This document shows, piece after piece, positions 23,896 through 36,770 of a stretch of 64,000 nt of DNA. Numbering within the stretch: position 1 is the first letter of the stretch; each line of letters opens with the position of its first letter. A program made the translations under genes and the position numbers. Source of the stretch: Larimichthys crocea (lineage: Eukaryota; Chordata; Actinopteri; Sciaenidae); assembly GCF_000972845.2 (NCBI RefSeq), contig NC_040022.1:6168979-6232978 (forward strand), written 5' to 3'. The notes beneath the pieces were generated by a model that had not been told where the DNA came from, searched no databases, and saw nothing but the letters and a program-made list of their open reading frames with translations.

Positions 23896-24924
23896 GTTTC
23901 ACTGCAGCACCAGTGACATGCCCTGTGTTAAAAGTTATTCTCTGTCTGATAAGTAGCGGAGAATAAATGACACTAATGAAGCAGATGAAAAAATACCTTA
24001 AATGAGTGTACAATTAAACGGGATGTCAAAAAGCTGTGCCAACTGTTTGTCACTTCCCCTCCCATCCTTAATGGCACGATCAAAGCAGACACACTAACAG
24101 AAGGTGTCATCTGTTACCTGCCACATTTTTCTAAAAGCCACTTTTCAGAATAAAGAAGTAGCCAGACAGGTAGCAGCATGTATTTCTGTTCTTGTTGCCA
24201 CCTTGTTAAGTCTTACTTCTCACACCTTTGCCCTAATTTTGCTGTTTTGATTTTCTTTCTCATACGCCACCCCTGTCTCCTTCCCTCTGTCTGTCAGCTT
24301 TAGTTAGCATCACAAATGGTCACCATGTTTCTGAGCTGTGAATCTATGATGGTGGTATTTTGTCAGTCCTGTCCAAATATCACAGTAGCCTTCCTATCAT
24401 GCCTGTTGAGCTGTAGGTCAGGGCATCTTGTCGACCTCCCAGCAGGCCTGTGGAGTTGTAATACAGGCAGCATTGGTGTGCTAAGCCGCTGTCCTCGCCA
24501 GAGCCTCTCAGGACCACATCAGAGTGATCAGACAGAAAACTGTCAAATCTCTTCTTCCCCCCTGTTGGAGCTGAGCTAATCCGAATTGTGTGGGTGTGAG
24601 AAGGAGGGAGATGCAGAGAAATGTCTGTGGGCCGGATGCATTGATGTGTTTTCACATTCATTTTCAATGCCGTCCATCTTTTTAGCAGCCCACTATCCCA
24701 AAAAATTGCATCTATACTGCATGATTCAACCAAAGTCGACGTTCAGCACCAATAAGTAGGTTGCCCTCGTGTAGCAAAGTGGAAAGTGAAGGTCTTGAGG
24801 TTGGGTTAGTGGGTGTGTACCGTGTCTGGCTTCCAATTCAGAAGATCAGAGTTCACTTCCCAACACAGACCTGCAATTAAAGTTTGCCTTTGTATTGACC
24901 CTAACCACAATCTTTTCCTAACCT

Positions 24925-25125
24925 TAATGGAATAGCTTAACATTTTGGGAAATGTGCTTAATTGCACTCCAGCAGAGAGTTAGATGAGACTTTTTATAAA
25001 ACTCGTAATTATGAGGCCAGAAGCCGATTTGCTTAGCTTAGAACAAAGAGTGTAAACATGAGGAAACAGCTGTCTGCAGGCAACAAAATCTGCCAACCAG
25101 CACCCCCAAAACTCAGTTAACTTAA
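24925..25125 (+). repeat. Percomorph interspersed repeat (R3)
   Basis: The order of motifs 'ttttgggaaatgtgcttaat', 'gagagttagatgagac', 'gcttagcttagaacaaag' and 'ggcaacaaaatctgccaacc' matches a high-copy repeat that I recall from percomorph fish. This rests on memory, since no second copy is present in the window. No coding capacity. Confidence 0.6.
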
Positions 25126-28100
25126 ATTACAATTCCCTGTTTTATGCTTAGTTGCCACTTTCACAGGTACACTTGGCTATAAATCCTCCCTTCATGAAGG
25201 TTATACAGTAATGTTCAATTGTTGTTTAGAGGTTGTTGATTCATCTGATCATTCTGGAGGATGGAGTTTATGGTGCTGGAGAATATATTGCATTATACAG
25301 AGAGCTTTTTGTGTTATATAGCTGATCCTCACTGATAGATAAAATAATAAAAACACTTGTCAGCAACACAATGGAGAGTCTAATGTTACAGGTCAACTGT
25401 GCATGTTAAGATACCTCTAAATTGAAACCCAACTTCCGTCAGCCTCAGCAAAAATACATCCTAAATGTACAATAACATTCACAGCTGAAGCAGCCTTAAG
25501 GCTGACTAAGTGCAGTTTATTTTACAGCAGATTTTACAGACTTGTTTACAGAGTAATTTTGCCTGCTCTGCTCGGAAATAGGATGCGATATCACTACTCT
25601 GAAACGCTGAGAGGATCCACCCTGCAGTTTGTAGTCTGGTAGCGTAGTATTGATCCAAACATGAGTAGTGGGAATCGTACGGGAAACAATGAGTAAAAAA
25701 CAAAACAAAAGACTCATCAAGACGACATTGTTCCTGTTAATTAATCCTGCAAACTCGCAGATCAAAGTTTGATCCCATCGGACAGAGCTTAAGTCGTCAG
25801 ATAAATGGGCCTCAATGGCAGTGAAGGAGAAACAGATTGAGCCTTTACACTAATGAAAGTTGAACTGACTCGGTGTAGGTGAGCTGGAGAGCTGAGTCCT
25901 TAAGTGGCTCTGTGCAGAGGATAAAGGGTTTTTTTGTTGTTGTTTTTGATTTTCTTTCTGATTTAGTTTGGATTCCACCCTCAGGCAAAACTTGACAATG
26001 TTTGCCACATCAAGGATGTGTCCTATTTTTTTCCCCTCCACATTTTACCCATCTAACAATTTCGGTTTCTGGTTTTTAATGAGTATTAGAGCCTCATGTG
26101 GTTACTCGTATCCTGTAGCTATGGTTTATTTCAATGTGCTCTGTCTATGAATTAATCTGCAGAATTTGTTTTTTATGTCTACCTTCCCCTGGTAACATGA
26201 GTTGCCCTCATCCTGAACTGCATAATGTCACCCATCGGAGAGTTTCCTGGTTGAAATTCTAAAAGTGTTCAGTTTTAAACTCAAGGGCAGGGCGTCCTAA
26301 CATGTTCCAATCTTTCAGATGTCACTGGACAAAGAGAATTTTGAACTGAAGGGCTAAATATTTTTTCCCCCATTCATTTAGTCATGGTTAATAACTTTGA
26401 CACATGTCAGTAGTTGACAAGGTGCTCTCCTCTTTAAGACTCACCCTGGTTGAGCAATGTATAAATGTCTGAGGATCTAGCCCATTTATTAGGTATGCTT
26501 TGTGATGTGGCTGGGAGAGTGCTGTGGTAAATAATTCAGCTTGGGTTGAAGCAGACTCAATGGGAAATGGAAATGGTACCATTTTTTTCACCACATGTGA
26601 AAGAATGTAGTAGTCCACATACACTGGGTGTCACGTAATGAGTTAGTGCTGCACAATTATCTTAAATAAGTATTTGTGCGATAAAGAAAAAAACATTAAT
26701 TAGACTGTTGCAGTCTGGTAAATCGGTTGCTGTTGGATCAGTGTGACTTCAGCACACTGAATAACATTTGAAAGACGCAGTCTGATGTTCTTATGAAAGT
26801 CAGAGTGGTTCTTATTGTAACCATGACGATGAAGGTCCCTCAGTCTTAATGACGTAGTAATCATAAACCAAACTATGACATTTTCCATTAACCTTGTTTT
26901 TCTGTCTTACATTCAACCAAGTCTATCAAAAGCTCCTCTTGGAGTTGTGTGTGCTGTTTACCTTCAATGTTACTGACCAAAATGCATTATGTGCTTTTGT
27001 GTATTAAGAGCCTTTCCTTCTTCATAAAACCTTGGCGATATTGATGTTTGTTGATGTTGTTCTTTGTCTTTTTTGTGTTACATCAGATCAGTAAAATGGA
27101 AACCATATTAAAATATTTTTGAAAAAAACATACTGGGGTCAGAACAGAGTAGTCCTGAGTAAACTACAGTACAGGATGTGATAATTATTTCTTTAATCTT
27201 CTTGATCTGAACTATTTGGGGTGGCAGTGTGCTTGAGTTTTCCTCAAATTGTGGTTTTCACTCTTATAAGACGACACGACACGACACGATACTACAGGGA
27301 TGGGAATTTGCCACACTTTACATATTTAGAAACAATTCATGTCAATGTCTGTAGCTTAAATCTCATCAGTCGCTTTGTGAAGGTTAAGTTTATTAATGGC
27401 GCTTGGGAGGAAGGATTTTATAATTACATTTTTAGTTGGCTCTATAACACCTCCCAGATCACAAAGGCTCAAACTGGCTGAAGCGAGGATTGAAGACATC
27501 TGCCAGGATGCTCCTCACTTCCTTCCTCGTCCTTTCTGTAAAAAGTGGAGTCAAGGCCTTTTGAGGTTTGCCCAATAGTTTTGCTTTCCACCGACACAAT
27601 CCTTGAAAGATTATTTTTAGATCTACAGTTTAGGTGACCATACCAGACATAAAGGTGAAAAGCTAATATATACTCAGCACTGATTCCATAATTTTGGCCA
27701 CTTAGTTTCTTTTTAAATTAGTTTTGATGATCCTCTTTCTCATTTGTGTACATAGAGCTAATATTTGCTTCTCCAAAGTTTAGCTTCCCTTCCCTTCTCC
27801 TCTGCGTCACATTATACTGACTGACAGCCTGTGTGCTGTATGTTGCGTGGTCGCATTAAAATGTCACAGTCGCTGCGCGTATATAAGTCAGGAGGTTGCT
27901 CGTATGCAAAAGCACATTAGTCAGTGTTGTTTATAAATGTAATCAGTTTGAAAAACGAGCGCATAATTATAATATGATTAATGCACCGTCAAGGTGTGGG
28001 CGTGTGCGCTCCCACATGTGTGCATCTGTGGATATGTGGCAGTCTGTCACATACCAGCTAGCTGATGCAGCAGTGGAGGCGTGTACAGATTCACCCCCAT

Positions 28101-31100
28101 CAGATATCCATAATTAAACATTTGAACTCATGTCCTCGCTGCCTCTAGTAATAGACATGTGTTGCGTAACTATAAGAGGGTGAGATGGTGCATGACTGAT
28201 GTGACAGATATTTTAAACAACTCAAAAATGATTGAGACAGAAGGAGTTATTGAATGTGCTCAGATGATCTCTGTATTTGTACCTGCGACATTTATTCTCC
28301 ATTGAGGCACGTGTGGGAAGGTAATCATTTTTGGAGAGTGGTATTTTTTATAACCATTAACGTAGATGAGCCGGGAAATCCATCTCCATAACTCGTAGCG
28401 AAGGCCTGCCTTCTTGTCTTGCCGCGCTCATTAACAAGAAACATGGAAGTCATACTGACTCAGTGGCATGTGTTGATGCGTTCATCACAGTAAACAGCCC
28501 CACCCCCCTCCTCCCTGTGTTGATTACTGCTGTAACTTATACCCGCTGTTACAGATGCAGAGCTTTAATTCATCTGTTCAACAGACCTGTGCTACCTCTC
28601 AACCACAGGGAAGCAGTACGAAGCTGAATGGCAAAGATAACTCGTCTTATTCAGCGGGGGAAATAGCAGCCAGTATGTTTTCCCTTTATGATCCATTCCC
28701 AGTGTGTCGTCCTGGGAGGTGACGAGTCACCCAGCAGCAGACTTCCTATTCAGCCACCTGCCATTCCCCAAACACACTTCTAATTAGCCAAACGTTAAGA
28801 TTGGCTTGAACACAGCGGGGGCCGTAAATCTTGTATAAAAGCTTGTAAATAAGATGCATAAATCTCAGCAGAGATTAAACACATCCTGAACCGTGCAGCA
28901 AAGCGTTTGTGTTAGCGTTTCTTCCTGGGTTTATATAATTATGGTCCGTTTGAAGCATCATGATATCATGCTCTGCCTATCACAACTGACAATTCACTTC
29001 GGAACACAAAGAACTCCTGAGGGTCCTCGTATAAACATGCAGACACACATTTCCATCCTTATTTACAGAAGGCCCACAAGCTGCTTTAAGACTCCAACAG
29101 TCATTGTTATGCATGCAGCATTGTGTCCGATGTGATCCTATCTTTGGGATTTATCGGGGGGGGGGTCCTGTGGTAATTTGCAGCTTGTATCATGTCCAGC
29201 TTTGCAAGCTAATAGACAACAGTACAAAGGCTGTGAAAACGCAGTGAAGCATGAAGCGTTTTCTTACCGTGCATGCTATTTTACAGATTTTCTTGTAAAT
29301 GCACCCTACAGGTCTATAGCTGTCATAATAATTGGCTTCTGCCCTTGTTTTCCGATAAACAATGCTATGATCGAACTGTCTGGAGGTTTCGAGGGTTACC
29401 TGATAAAATTACGTTGATTGGATTAAACAAGCTACATTCAATAGGGGAATATTCATTACGTTTTTATTTAATACAGGAAAACCTGCAGAAGCACTCGCAA
29501 ATAAAACAGAGTCCTATTATAAAGGTAAATTACATACAGACATAGCAGTGCTAAGAAAACTGTGTTTGTTGTTTTTAATACCATAAAGGTGTTTTTAACA
29601 CATAATCACACCATCTGTCATACATTTGGCTGATCTGGTCATAATAACATAGTGCATAGACTTAGGTAAAGATCCTCGGAGAGCTCATTTAAACTTTTTT
29701 TTTACCCAGCTGCCTCAAATCATGCATGATATTTCTGCTCTGGCTGTCAGTCTTGTTTATTATTTCCGGATTTTCACGGATTATCTGGGAAACCCCCAAG
29801 ACCTTCACACAGCAGTAATTTTGAATCATACCCATTCAAACTAAAAGCCTTTTATTTTTTATTTTTGATGATCTGCTTGGTGTGTGATGAAGCTGCAGCT
29901 CTTGCTATAGGCACAGTCTATAAAGTGTTGCTGTATACTGTAATAAGTGTTTCTCCCACTTTGGTCCTGAAGAGCCACCCATCCTGACCTGCAGAGCACT
30001 GACCTTTGTCTCCATCATAGCTGAACTTGTAGTGCTCTGTTCCAGCCAAGTGGGAAGACAGAACCACTGACCCATGAGATTACATTTTTAGCCCTCTAAA
30101 AAGTCTGTTGAAAAAGGATGTTGCAATTGCCCTCCCTTGTTTTCTCTGCTTGTATGTTTTAAATCATCCAAAATACTTTCTTCCTTTAAAAAAAAAAAAA
30201 AGATTTGTAAGACAAATGGTGCTGCCGATAGCATCTCAAATGTTGCACAAGGTTGGAGTGTCCTTGTCTTAATGGATTAATAATTAACAAATCTCTGGAT
30301 TGCAGAAGATAAAAGAAGTGCTGCGTTGCCAAAAGTGCAATAAAAGGTCAAGAGAGGGACGGCAACCGGGGAAACAGAGCAAAGAAAAAGCACACATGTA
30401 AAAAAATGAGAAAAATGAGTTGCACCGTGAAGTGGAGAAGAGGGGAAGTACGTGGGAGAGACTTTGTGAATGCAGCTCTCATCATATCTGAGCTCATGCT
30501 GCCGTAGTTTTGGTGCCTGCTGCTGCTGCTGCTGAATTTTGGTTGAAACTAAAAAATTGCCTGACTGTGTTACAGTTCACAGCCCACAGCAAGGTCTATT
30601 CCAGAAACCTACCCAATGTAATTTCCCCTGCGGCTGGAAATATTTGCAGTTTCTCCTGCCACCCTTTGAATCAGCTTTTAGCCACTAAACCTTAACATGC
30701 CAATAATTAATTTCAGCTACTTGTATGCATATTTACAACAAATAATCTCAATTCTCTCTCATGTTCCAGGATTCTGAGCTTTAGCAAGTAAAAGAAGCTA
30801 CTAAAAAAAAAGGCTAATCAGTTGTTTTCAGTCACAGATAAGGCTCAGCTGTCAGTAACATCCACCAAGGGGATGGTGCTCTTGTATAGACGCCAAATGG
30901 GCCACTGTGTTTGTCAGCGGCAGCCTGGCTTGACGGACAATCTATGTCTCTGGAGGCTTCAGACTGGCTGCTTCTCAGGCCACGGGCCGGAGCTCACCAA
31001 TACCCTCATGACTCAGATAACTTCACTCAGCTTGCCCACTGCACCACAGAACCACCTCCTGCTGTTGTTCTTGGCGCAAGAAAGCAATATAAGAAGATAG

Positions 31101-33188
31101 AAGCTGACTCAGCCTGACCTGTGCTACACCAAGGAAGGAGGTGGAGATGGGTGCCATGGAGTAAAAAAAGAAAACTGATGACGCATGGATAAATTTGCAT
31201 GTTTTAGTGACGATCCATGTGGACTTACAGAGCATCATGGCAGCTGCTGTGATGTTGATAAAACCATGTCGGTTGCCATGAGAAGACCTTTGCACTCAAC
31301 AGTGCTTTAAATGTTCACAGAGACTGTACAGCTCACGGCTACAGTACACACACAGCATAAAGATTTAATTATGTGATGGAAATAAGACCCCCCCAGTAAA
31401 TAAAAAGCAGTTGCTGATGAGTTTATTACTCATGCTGCCATATGCATGATTTATTGGTATTTTTCGTAACAGCTTAGAAAAACTGCACACACAAGTTTTA
31501 TAGTTTCATTCTGCACCTGGCTGTTAAAGTCGGGAGCGAGTTGCTTTGTTTATGTGACATTAAAATCAGATGGATTTTCCCCTGCATGGCTTGTGTTAAC
31601 CTATTGAGTTTTATGTTTAAAGGTTAAATTCACAAAATCTCCCTTCTCTCTCCATGTCGATCACATCATTGTTATCTATTTTTACTCGTCCAACACCGTT
31701 AATGACATTTATCTGGAAATATATATATATATATGAACACTGATTGGACAGGAGCTGCCAATGACTCATCAGGTTCAGAAAAAAACATTTAAAAAAAGTA
31801 ACGTCTAGCAGTATCAGTGCCACCGTAGTTGCTCCTTCATGCTAATGACAGGGTGAGGCGAGGGGACTGCAATGTGCAACTATACTTACTTACCTACACA
31901 CTCCAAGGTTGTGAACTTGCATATTATGAAAGTTGTCAGCCCGTCTGTCTCAACTGGCGCCATGGGAAATGCCCTCCCAAGGCCTCCTCAAGGCTTGACT
32001 TAACACTGTTTCCACAAATATGTCCAAATAATGGCTTTATGTGCTTTTGAAAAATTGAAAAGAAGGACCAACAGCTGTAGTGTGGTTATAATGACTTGTT
32101 CCTCTATTAAATGTCCCTTATTGTTATGATAAAATATTAAGGTGCCAAGCATTTTCAATTCATGGTCCAGGGAGAGCTATTACCATTCTGTTGTATAATA
32201 CCTTACAAGAAATGACAAACATGACTCACAAGGCTGGTGGTGGAGCGCTGAAAATCCGCAATAATGAAGTGTAAAGATGTGAAGTATTCTTTCCAAACAT
32301 AACCTCTCCTCTAGTCTCTCAGAAGTAGCTTCAATGTGATTAGCTCAGGATTTACTCTACACATCCAGAGTGAAATCCCTTTGTCAGGTTTAGAAGCAGG
32401 TCAAGCAGTTAGCTCTGATGTGCACCTCGACAGCTGAAGTCACGAAGACAGCCTCCTTTAAACGTTACCTAAAAATAACATTTTCAGACGACAGAGCCCA
32501 GACAGAAGAGCAGAGGAGGCAGACCTCCAGTCTAAAGCTACCACAGCCGTCAACTGTCTCGTCTCCCGCTGTGAGTTTACAGTTGTCGAATGCCATGTCA
32601 GCACGCACTAAGAGCTCAGAGAGATGTGAGTAAGCAAACAAGCAAAGTCACATTGTGTTTATTTCTAGCTTTAACCAACATGGACCAAGGCATCTCAACC
32701 AAACAACCCCACTTATATGTTTTGCATTGCTGCGAGATCCTCAGTCTCAGTTTGCCACTTTAAATTCGAGCGTCTCAGTTGAATTGGGTGTTGGAGGCTC
32801 TGTAGCAGGTCTCCTCATTTTATTTTTGATGAAGCTGTTCTAGAGCCTGTTTGTCATTCTCAGTCGGTTGTTACGCAGCTCGTACCTCCCTGGTGGGCTG
32901 TGATGTTCTGATTGCCGGATCTGTTGCCGGTGGTGTGAGTGTGTGTGTGTGCGTGTATATTGGGAGCTTGGTGTGCCTCTCAGTGGTGTATAGTGTGTGA
33001 ATCCAGAGGGTGTGACGCTCCTGTCAGAACATATTATATAAAGTGTGACGTCCACCGGAGAAACGAGGCCAAATATTTTAGATGTGCAGAGCATGCCTTT
33101 ATGAGAATACAAAACCTACTGTCATAGATTCATACACTTTACTTATTAATCCATCCATCCAAATGGAATCTAATCGACTTGTCTGCGC
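25126..33188. other. asic2 intron 1, mostly featureless
   Basis: No supportable exon or transposon. It holds a short (ACGAC)n run at 27271-27290, a G run near 29157-29166, a CTG-type run at 30518-30533, (TA)n at 31719-31734 and a TG-rich run at 32935-32953. A TATA-like element at 27880 is listed separately. ORFs here are short and not family-like. Confidence 0.5.
27880..27887 (+). promoter_or_regulatory. TATA-like element followed by an octamer-like motif
   Basis: TATATAAG follows the CpG-containing 'gtcgctgcgcg' and precedes 'atgcaaaa' at 27903, which resembles a POU-domain half-site. No gene-like ORF follows. It could be a cryptic promoter or coincidence in AT-rich DNA. Confidence 0.18.
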
Positions 33189-33660
33189 TATATGGCCGTA
33201 AGTATGTGGACCCTTACATGCCTTTGAGTTCTTTGGTTCTGCTTCTGTTTTTTAATGGTTTAAGCTCCGTAGTTCTTAATGATATTGAAGACATTTCTGT
33301 GCTTCCAGCTCTGTGGGGTAGATGCTTTGCTGTTTCAATATGACAACGCCGCCAAGCATAAAGAAGAAGTGGTCCATATAATTTTTATTTTTTATTTTTT
33401 ATTTGGAAGAACTCCTGCACAGAGCCCTAACCTCAAACACCCCATCCAACCCCCACTGGAACACCGACTGCGAGGCCTCGTCACCAAACATCAGCGGCTC
33501 AGTGGGAGCAAATGCATACAGTCAGGTTCCAAAATATGGTGAAAAGCCTGAAACCAGAAGAGTGGAGGTTGTTGTTGCAGCATGTTTATAAAATGGCAAG
33601 TTTAGCAATCACAATTGGGTGTAATTTTGGGGTGCTCACATCCATTTGGTCATGTGATAT
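33189..33660 (+). mobile_element. Internally deleted Tc1-like transposon, copy A
   Basis: The left end, 'tatatggccgtaagtatgtg', and the right end, 'tccatttggtcatgtgata', are degenerate inverted copies of the Tc1-like terminus type ('tatggacaaaagtatgtgga'). Between them lies the C-terminal part of a Tc1/mariner transposase reading FQYDNAAKHKE near 33340 and AQSPNLKHPIQPPLEHRL near 33420-33470, equivalent to the usual FQHD-x-APxHK and AQSPDLNPIEHLW segments of the DDE domain. The DNP-type stretch is disrupted and the N-terminal half is missing. At about 470 bp it is far shorter than an intact 1.2-1.6 kb element, so it is inactive. Confidence 0.85.
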
Positions 33661-34049
33661 GCCAGAATTTCAGATAAAATTCCAGTGGTGGAAAAAAAAA
33701 AAAACATTTTTGAAGAGGACTAGAAAATGTAGACTGTGATATGTATTGATCAGGATCCATTATCAGGAGTTGAAATAGTTCTCAATAACATACATAGATG
33801 TGCCTATCTGTAAATTCAACCTTCCATTTTCTCTGAGGACCCCCTTATCTCTTTTTTTCCATGTCAGTATCAACTCATTCTTCTCTCCCTCATCTGGTGC
33901 TGCTGTATTTCTGAATGAAAGCTCGGAGGCTTCAGGATAGTGGGTGATGGCAAAGGGAATAACAAAGGAATATTAATATGATGTTAGGGCATTATGATTA
34001 AAGTCTCTATTTGAATAATAATATTTTTCTGACATCTCTATATCGCTAG
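33661..34049. other. Intron spacer within the Tc1 cluster
   Basis: It has a poly-A run near 33690-33703. No gene or further repeat recognised. Confidence 0.4.
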
Positions 34050-34220
34050 ATATGACAAATATCCAAAGGCTTAAACGTCTGTGAGCACCTGAGCGTTATA
34101 CCCACATGTGATGGTTGAATAGCTCATTCTTTAAGCCTCCACTCTTCTGAAAAGTCTTTATCTTTCTGGACATGGCTGCACATTTTCAGCCGCAAGGGCA
34201 TTGTTGCGGTCCAACAATGA
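34050..34220 (-). mobile_element. Tc1-like 3'-end fragment, copy B
   Basis: 'gacaaatatccaaaggctta', 'gtgatggttgaatagct' and 'taagcctccactcttctgaa' match the order in 35783-35880 of copy C. The last block is the complement of the Tc1 codons for PRRVEA. Only the end of the element survives. Confidence 0.7.
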
Positions 34221-35399
34221 TGTGCACTGGGGATTGACTCGCCCAAACTGTTGGCTAGCATTATCTGGAACTGAAATAGTTAGATGTTTAGTCAGAGAAA
34301 ATTTGTTAACAGCTATTTTCAGTAATTAATCGCCGAAGCCACTGTTCAAGCTAAAAGACCAAATCATTGCTGATAAATATTAATTATGAGGAGCTGTAAC
34401 TTTTTTGTGAAACTGGAAATCACTGGAGGTTTATGAACTGTTGATTGAGAAAAACAATCAGTTCCAAGGCATAACCTTGGGTTTGATGAAATTATGATTT
34501 TTCAGCATTTTCAGACATTTTGAGGCTCCAGGAAACAATCGGCATATTAATTGCTGCAAAAAAAAACAAAAAAAACAATCATTATTTGCAGCCTGAACAC
34601 TATCACACTATCTGTAATCGCCTGAATGCAGGCACTGTAGGCGTTGTCCAGTGTTCAGCCAACCAATGAACTGAAATCTGTATGCGCTCATGTAAAACTG
34701 TAATATTCGGGTCTGCTGAAGCTGTCGTTTCACTTTTAGGATTTCTTAAAATAGTCACCAGTCTCAGGGCTCATCATTATCATCTCTTCCCTCACTGACT
34801 CGCCAAGCTCCTGCCAGCCCCCCCCTTCCCCTTCCCCGCCTCTCGCGGTCCCCTTGACTCACCCCTCCGTTTTCCAGACATTTTATTTATTCATCCACTG
34901 CAGAACTATGTTTCCTGTTTAACCTTTTATTGCTGAAGCGGATCGAAGCAGATGTTTCTTAAAAGTGATCAGTCAATCCGTCAGCGGGTGGAGAAGACAT
35001 CCTGAGCCTCTGAGCCTGTGCAGCGTGCATCTGTTTGAGTGTGACTTATTTGTGTATTAAACCAGGTGATGGGGAAAGAGCTATGCGCATGTCAATGACA
35101 GTGATGACAGCCAGCAAATATGAAATAAATCATAGTCCAGTTCACCTTATCATAAGCTGTGCAGCTACGAATCTGTGAGAGGGAGTGATTTATTTTCTTT
35201 TTTCTCTTTTGCGGCTGTCATGGTTTCAGAGTGGAGTCTATATTACAGAGTAAAGAAGAAAAAAGGAGGGGGGATGAGATCCTTTGACTAAAAGAGTTGA
35301 TAGTCAAGTGAGTTGGAACTGCCTTGACACTACTTGTCATCCGATTGAAAGCTTTTGATGTGAAGAAAACAGAATGGTAGAAAAAATAACTCCTGGCTA
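34221..35399. other. asic2 intron 1, no feature seen
   Basis: AT-rich. A homeodomain-type cluster lies near 34320-34390 (taattaat and attaatta cores). A C-rich and pyrimidine-rich patch lies at 34795-34870. No exon recognised. Confidence 0.4.
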
Positions 35400-35660
35400 G
35401 ATGCCGAGCCATGGGCTTACTTTGAAGACTCTTGGGTTCATCTCAACTTTTTATATCCTTGTACGTGTTCATGGCAGTGCGTGCTTAATGTACGCGCGGA
35501 TCCTGCTACGTACGTTCACGCTGCTCGCTCTTTTACTCTTGGTTTTTTGTAGATTTGGATGGAAAAGATGGAGGCGGGAGGAGGAGGGGAGGGGCAATGA
35601 ACACTCCAATATTCCCCGCAGTTCCACTCAAGGATGTGGATCGAGGTCACATTGAGCATC
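35400..35660 (+). other. CpG-rich patch with an 84-codon ORF
   Basis: An ATG at 35401 opens 84 codons ending at 35655. The predicted peptide has a hydrophobic stretch (ILLRTFTLLALLLLVF) followed by a basic-acidic tail (WKRWRREEEGR), which would look like a signal anchor. CpG density at 35465-35535 is higher than nearby ('gtacgcgcgg', 'acgtacgttcacg'). The ATG context is weak (T at -3), no promoter or polyadenylation site is apparent, and the peptide is not recognised. A chance ORF is the default. Confidence 0.2.
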
Positions 35661-35778
35661 ACTGCGGCTGAAACATCAAAAGACCTCCTGGCTCCGTATG
35701 GTTAAGTGTGTTTACGGAAGGCCCCGGTATGCATCGATGTAGCAGCCTGGCATTGGCCAATCTCCAGGGATGTCTGTG

Positions 35779-36728
35779 TACATGACAAATATCCAAAGTC
35801 ATAAATAGCTGTGGACACCGGAGCATTATACCTTAATGTGATGGTTAAATAGCTTCTCCTTAAAGCCTCCACTCTTCTAAAAAGCCTTTCTCTTTCTGAA
35901 CTGAATGCAAGAGCACCGAGGTCCAATGATCACAGTAGGCGGCCCATTTCATCCCAAAGGTGTTGGTCGGCACTGAGGTTGAATCTTTTTGCAGGCCAGT
36001 CAAGTTGTTTCACATCAAACTGGTCAGGGGGCACTGTCAGGTTAAAACAGGAAAGAGTCTTTCCAGAAATGTTCACACAAAGTGTGAAAATGTCCTTGTC
36101 TGCTGTCATGGATTTTCTTAATTTGGATTTGGATCACAAGATTTAGCCCAAACCATGCATTCCTCCTGCACCAAAGGTAGTGTTCTCCCGGTATCAACTA
36201 AACCAAGATGTGTCCTACAGACAGCTGTATACTGAATTTTTCATAGCTCCAAAAAACACATGCTCTGGAGTCCACTGGTGACACTCGCGGTTGGTTATGG
36301 TGGCTTTTCTGGGTGCTGAAAAGTCATGGAAATCCATGTTGTGAAGTTCCCGAGGAACAGTTTTTGTGCTGATGTTGCTTCTTGAGGCAGTTTTAGAACT
36401 TGGTAGCGAGTGTTGTGACCACGGACAAATTATTTTTACACACTTTCTGCTTCAGGACTCGGCAGTCCCATTCCATGGCTTCATGGCTGAGCTGTTGTTG
36501 CTCCTAGGTATTTCCACATCACAACAACAGCACTTACAGTTGACAGGGGCAAATCTAGCCGAACAGAAATTTGACAAATTGACTTCTTGGTAGGATTTTA
36601 TCTGTGAAACAGTTCCTGAGGTCTTCATATAAGTGGCTGCAAATGTGTGCCTTTATGACATGCACGGCTTTTTGTGGCAGCTGAGCCCAATAATTGGTGT
36701 GTCTACATACTTTTGTCTATGTAGTATA
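35779..36728 (-). mobile_element. Decayed Tc1-like transposon, copy C
   Basis: The right end ('ctacatacttttgtctatgt') is a Tc1-like terminus, and the left end begins near 35779. Complements of typical transposase codons are visible along it: 'agcctccactcttct' (PRRVEA), 'catttcatcccaaaggtgt' (HLWDE region), 'gcaggccagtcaagttg' (the LDWPAQSPDLN region), and the HTH region near 36440-36560. Many stops and frameshifts are present, and no intact transposase ORF remains. It lies opposite to copy A about 2.1 kb away and parallel to copy B. Confidence 0.85.
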
Positions 36729-36740
36729 TAAACAAGAATT

Positions 36741-36770
36741 AAAAAAAAAAAAATATATATATATATATAT
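36741..36770. repeat. Poly-A and (TA)n run
   Basis: Thirteen A followed by about 17 bases of alternating AT, 12 bp after the right end of Tc1 copy C. Confidence 0.95.

Larger units (their letters stand above)
22741..24924. other. asic2 intron 1 with two short hairpins
   Basis: No exon seen. Two perfect short palindromes lie here (23593-23624 and 23870-23895). Confidence 0.5.
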
